From an uncultured Bacilli bacterium (GTDB taxonomy: Bacteria; Bacillota_I; Bacilli_A; RF39; UBA660): DNA of 6,344 bases. The stretch covers positions 1 through 6,344 of the forward strand of contig CANQFX010000064.1 in NCBI GenBank assembly GCA_947600015.1, read 5' to 3'. Numbering within the stretch: position 1 is the stretch's first letter; each line of letters opens with the position of its first letter. Both the position numbers and the translations under genes were made by a program. This document shows positions 4,062-6,344 of this stretch, in pieces. The notes under the pieces were generated by a model. That model made no database searches, had not been told where the DNA came from, and saw only the letters and a program-made list of their open reading frames with translations.

Positions 4062-4631
4062 ATGTTGCAAGAAATTATTGATACATTTGAAACAATAAAG
4101 AAAAATGTTTATATTATTGATAGAAAAGCAAAAGGCAAAATTATTATTACTTTTAAAGATGAACATTTTTACCATTTAGTTGGTTTACATAAAATCAATT
4201 TTGATATGTTTATTCCTAATTATATAAAAACTAAAGAAAAGCAGTATAAATATATTAAAAGCCATGTCAATAAATATGATAAAATTCTTCAAAATCAAAT
4301 AGCAAAAAAGGATGATATTACAAGGCGACTAACAACTCTACCTAAACTACTAAAATTACTCGAAAAAGATGATACTAAATTATACAATTTAAAAGAAAGA
4401 AAAAGAAATAGTCGCTTTGATAGTGATTATGGATTAGCCAATAATTATGAAAATTTATATTATCTTCTTGGCCTTAAAGAATTTTATAAGAATGAAACAA
4501 TTGTATATTGTGCTCCTCAAAGTTGGATAGCAAATAGAAAAGAAATCACTATATTACAAGGTAGACCACCTCATTATTTTGAAAAAATTATTGCTATCCC
4601 AACTGAAAATTTTGATGATAATTATATATAA
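4062..4631 (+). CDS. PBECR4-like putative RNA-cleaving nuclease/toxin
   Basis: The protein has 189 residues and is soluble, basic in the middle, without signal peptide. The N-terminal part (about 1-55) alternates strand and helix and contains IIITFKDEHFYHLVGLHKINFDMF. The F-x-H-L-x-G-L-H-K core is what I associate with PBECR4, one of the phage Barnase-EndoU-ColicinE5/D-RelE-like nuclease families predicted from polyvalent phage proteins. The middle (about 62-125) is helical and lysine-rich. The C-terminal part (about 145-185) holds ETIVYCAPQSWIANRKEITILQGRPPHYFEKIIAIP. Conserved-looking H40, H45, K46, R128 and H176 are catalytic or RNA-binding candidates. ATG 4062 has GGAGG at 4051-4055. The structured RNA and its terminator lie immediately upstream, the arrangement of a type III toxin-antitoxin locus. 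Nuclease activity and toxicity are inferred. Confidence 0.6.
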   Translation: MLQEIIDTFETIKKNVYIIDRKAKGKIIITFKDEHFYHLVGLHKINFDMFIPNYIKTKEKQYKYIKSHVNKYDKILQNQIAKKDDITRRLTTLPKLLKLLEKDDTKLYNLKERKRNSRFDSDYGLANNYENLYYLLGLKEFYKNETIVYCAPQSWIANRKEITILQGRPPHYFEKIIAIPTENFDDNYI

Positions 4632-4658
4632 AAAAAGACCTCGTGGGCTAACACGAGG
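4630..4658 (-). terminator. Leftward intrinsic terminator at the end of the nuclease gene
   Basis: CCTCGTG (4639-4645) and CACGAGG (4652-4658) form a perfect seven-base-pair GC-rich stem with a six-base loop. The A-run 4630-4636 makes a U-tract only on the - strand, and on the + strand the hairpin is followed by CAAAATG. It would stop leftward transcripts just before they run antisense into the nuclease gene. A weak effect on rightward transcripts is possible. Confidence 0.7.
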
Positions 4659-4717
4659 CAAAATGAAAAACTACATAGCAACCTAACTATAACTATAAAA
4701 CTGTATATGTCGATTAC

Positions 4718-4749
4718 ACAATAATATAGGAGTTTTTCTATATTATTGT
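4718..4749. repeat. Perfect 12-bp inverted repeat upstream of the recombinase
   Basis: ACAATAATATAG (4718-4729) and CTATATTATTGT (4738-4749) are perfect inverted copies with an eight-base spacer, ending 32 bases before the recombinase ATG. There is no T-run after it on either strand, so it is unlikely to be a terminator. It overlaps TATATT/TATTAT (4739-4746), the best -10 candidates for the recombinase gene, so it may be an operator or an mRNA leader hairpin. Confidence 0.6.
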
Positions 4750-4781
4750 AGCATAAAATTAAAAAAAAAGGAAGTGTTACA

Positions 4782-6152
4782 ATGAATGAAGAAATAAAAA
4801 GAGTTGCTCTTTATATAAGAGTTTCTACAGATCGACAAGCAAAAGAAGGAGATTCCTTAGAAGCGCAAGAAAATGCTTTAAAAAATTATTGTAAAGAAAA
4901 AAATTATATTATAGTAGACGAGTACATTGACGGTGGTGAATCAGGTCAAAAAATTAAAAGAACTAATTTACAGAGAATGTTAGATGATGTTAAGAAAAAT
5001 AAAATTGATTTAATTTTAATGACTAAATTAGATAGATGGTTTCGTAATATAGGAGATTTTTATAAAGTTATAGAGATTATTAAGACACATCACACTGATT
5101 GGAAAACCATATGGGAAGATTATGATACCACTACTGCAAGTGGAGAATTTTGGCTGAATATGAGCCTTTCTATGGGACAATTAGAAGCCAAAAGAACAAG
5201 TGAACGAATCAATGAAGTATTTGATTATAAATATAATATTCAAAAAACTGTTTGCACAGGGAAAGTTCCTTATGGCTACAGAATTTCAGAGGAAAAAAAA
5301 CTTGTTGTTGATGAGGAAGAAGCACAAAATATTATAGATTTATTTGAATATTATTCTAAATCGAACAACTTACAAAAAACCACTGAATGGTTTAGCAAAA
5401 ATTATGTTAAAAGAAGTAGTAGAAGTATAAAGAGATATCTTTCTAATTCAATTTATATCGGAAAATTCAGAAGAACAAAAACAGGAGAAATAATAGAAGA
5501 TTATGCTCCTAGCATAATTGATCAAGATTTGTGGAATAAAGTACAAAGATTGTTGAAAATAAACATTAAAAATAATCAGCCAGACGAAAATAGAAGAAAA
5601 CATAATTCTAAGCCATATATTTTTACTGGTTTATTAATATGTAAAGAGTGTGGTCATACTTTATCTGGAAAAACCAATTCCAATAGTAGACATTATTACA
5701 ATTGTAGATATAGTTATTATAAGACTTGCTCAAACAATAAATGTATAAATGAAGAATGGCTTGAAAAATATCTTCTTGAAAAAATAATACCTATATTGAA
5801 AAACAAAAAAATAGAAATTACTAAAATTAATTCTAAACAAAAAAAGGTTAAAGATATAAGAAAAAATTTAAAAAATAAATTAAATAAATTAACTAATCTT
5901 TATTTAGAAAATCTGGTTGACTTAGATTATTACAGAGAAGAATATAATTTAATTCAATCTCAAATTAAAAAAAATGAATTTGATTTACAAAAAGAGGAAG
6001 TTATAGACTATTCATATATTGATAACTTTTTAGAAAGCAATTTAATTGATTTATATTACGAATTAGATAATTTGGAACGCAGAAGGTTATGGTCTAGTAT
6101 TATTCAATATATTGAAATTAAAGGATATAAGGAGGTTAATATAGTAGTGTAG
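4782..6152 (+). CDS. Large serine recombinase (phage integrase)
   Basis: The protein has 456 residues, typical of phage large serine integrases. The N-terminal resolvase domain (about 6-150) has the nucleophile Ser15 in YIRVSTDRQ, with Arg13, and Arg85/Arg88 in KLDRWFRN. The helix SLSMGQLEAKRTSERINEVF (128-147) leads to the recombinase domain (about 160-265, starting VPYGYRISEEKKLVVDEEEA). A zinc ribbon follows, with Cys287, Cys290, Cys308 and Cys316 (or Cys321), then a coiled coil (about 335-440) that controls directionality. AGGAAG lies seven bases before ATG 4782. It ends next to the host junction, the usual place for such integrases beside the attachment site. It catalyses attP x attB integration through a 5'-phosphoserine intermediate and excision with a directionality factor. 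All key residues are present, so it looks active. Confidence 0.96.
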   Translation: MNEEIKRVALYIRVSTDRQAKEGDSLEAQENALKNYCKEKNYIIVDEYIDGGESGQKIKRTNLQRMLDDVKKNKIDLILMTKLDRWFRNIGDFYKVIEIIKTHHTDWKTIWEDYDTTTASGEFWLNMSLSMGQLEAKRTSERINEVFDYKYNIQKTVCTGKVPYGYRISEEKKLVVDEEEAQNIIDLFEYYSKSNNLQKTTEWFSKNYVKRSSRSIKRYLSNSIYIGKFRRTKTGEIIEDYAPSIIDQDLWNKVQRLLKINIKNNQPDENRRKHNSKPYIFTGLLICKECGHTLSGKTNSNSRHYYNCRYSYYKTCSNNKCINEEWLEKYLLEKIIPILKNKKIEITKINSKQKKVKDIRKNLKNKLNKLTNLYLENLVDLDYYREEYNLIQSQIKKNEFDLQKEEVIDYSYIDNFLESNLIDLYYELDNLERRRLWSSIIQYIEIKGYKEVNIVV

Positions 6153-6175
6153 TAAATGACATATTCCTGAAGGCC
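6150..6175. other. Element-host junction (attL/attR of the serine integrase)
   Basis: The recombinase ends at 6152. From 6160 the + strand reads H-I-P-E-G-L in the frame of a metal transporter, with an in-frame TGA directly before it (6157-6159), so the change from element to host lies here. The host-compatible sequence starts within CATATTCCTGAAGGC (6160-6174), and the crossover dinucleotide must lie in or next to it. The exact core needs the other element end or an empty site. Confidence 0.7.
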
Positions 6176-6344
6176 TTGTTGTCGGGGTTGCATTTGGATC
6201 TTTGGCATATCATATTGAGGGAGCTACCTTAATTTCTGCTATTACTTTAGCCATTGGAATTGGTCTACAAAACTTTCCGGAAGGAAGTGCCGTTAGTCTA
6301 CCACTTCGTAGAGAGGGTTTATCTCGAGGCAAAGCTTTCTTTTT
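6160..6344 (+). pseudogene. Host ZIP-family (GufA/ZIP11-type) metal transporter, 3' part, disrupted by integration
   Basis: The frame encodes HIPEGLVVGVAFGSLAYHIE, then a hydrophobic helix (LISAITLAIGIGL), then QNFPEGSAVSLPLRREGLSRGKAFF, and runs off the window. H-(N)-I-P-E-G and Q-N-F-P-E-G are the paired metal-binding motifs in transmembrane helices 4 and 5 of GufA/ZIP11-like ZIP transporters, which move divalent metals such as zinc across the inner membrane. There is no start codon or ribosome binding site before it and a stop lies directly upstream in frame, so this is the C-terminal part of a gene split by the element. Its 5' part should flank the other end. Base composition is clearly less AT-rich than the element. 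Excision should restore the gene. Confidence 0.85.

Noticed and set aside
3954..4175. Leftward open frame of 73 codons across the structured RNA
   Set aside because: It runs antisense through the terminator and the nuclease start, has no ribosome binding site, and its composition is a shadow of the coding strand.
1..6344. CRISPR array, tRNA or rRNA genes, insertion sequence
   Set aside because: No regularly spaced repeat-spacer pattern, cloverleaf with CCA-end context, rRNA signature or transposase frame was seen on either strand.

Overview
The window is the immunity/integration end of a temperate phage (less likely an integrative conjugative element) integrated in a low-GC Gram-positive bacterium, most likely a clostridium-like Bacillota. 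The evidence is very AT-rich DNA, strong GGAGG-type ribosome binding sites, abundant AGA/ATA/AAA codons and familiar phage families. No capsid, tail or conjugation gene is present. The replication-type genes at the left favour a prophage.

Layout. Positions 1-2167 are mostly leftward (- strand) and look like the start of the early lytic region. In transcription order they are a Cro-like HTH protein (2167-1907), a 57-aa protein, a second HTH protein (1464-1153), three tightly packed proteins of 36-38 aa, a shortened DUF6291-type protein (789-550), a 113-bp decayed-looking stretch, a helicase-loader-like protein (436-77) and the start of one more gene. A rightward 48-aa gene with its own promoter and terminator (1492-1737) sits inside this leftward block. 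A divergent control region (2168-2297) carries two well-formed promoters and an array of TTTGTCA half-sites. Rightward from there lies the lysogeny cassette: CI/ImmR-like repressor, helical-repeat protein, ImmA-like metalloprotease, and a two-zinc-knuckle tryptophan-rich membrane protein. These are followed by a promoter-rich gap, a structured non-coding RNA ending in an intrinsic terminator (about 3912-4044), a PBECR4-like putative nuclease (4062-4631) and a large serine recombinase (4782-6152). Eight bases after the recombinase the sequence becomes visibly richer in G+C and encodes the 3' part of a GufA/ZIP11-type metal transporter. This is the element-host junction, and the crossover lies in the codons of the metal-binding motif H-x-I-P-E-G.

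How the parts work together. By analogy with ICEBs1 ImmR/ImmA, the repressor probably binds the TTTGTCA sites, silences the leftward lytic promoter and controls its own gene. ImmA would inactivate it on induction, and the serine recombinase would then excise the element and restore the transporter gene.

The most interesting unit is 3897-4631: promoter, folded RNA, terminator, ribosome binding site and a putative nuclease. That is the layout of a type III (RNA-antitoxin) toxin-antitoxin system, but with a protein that does not look like ToxN/AbiQ. Whether the RNA neutralises the protein, attenuates its expression or does something else cannot be decided from sequence alone.
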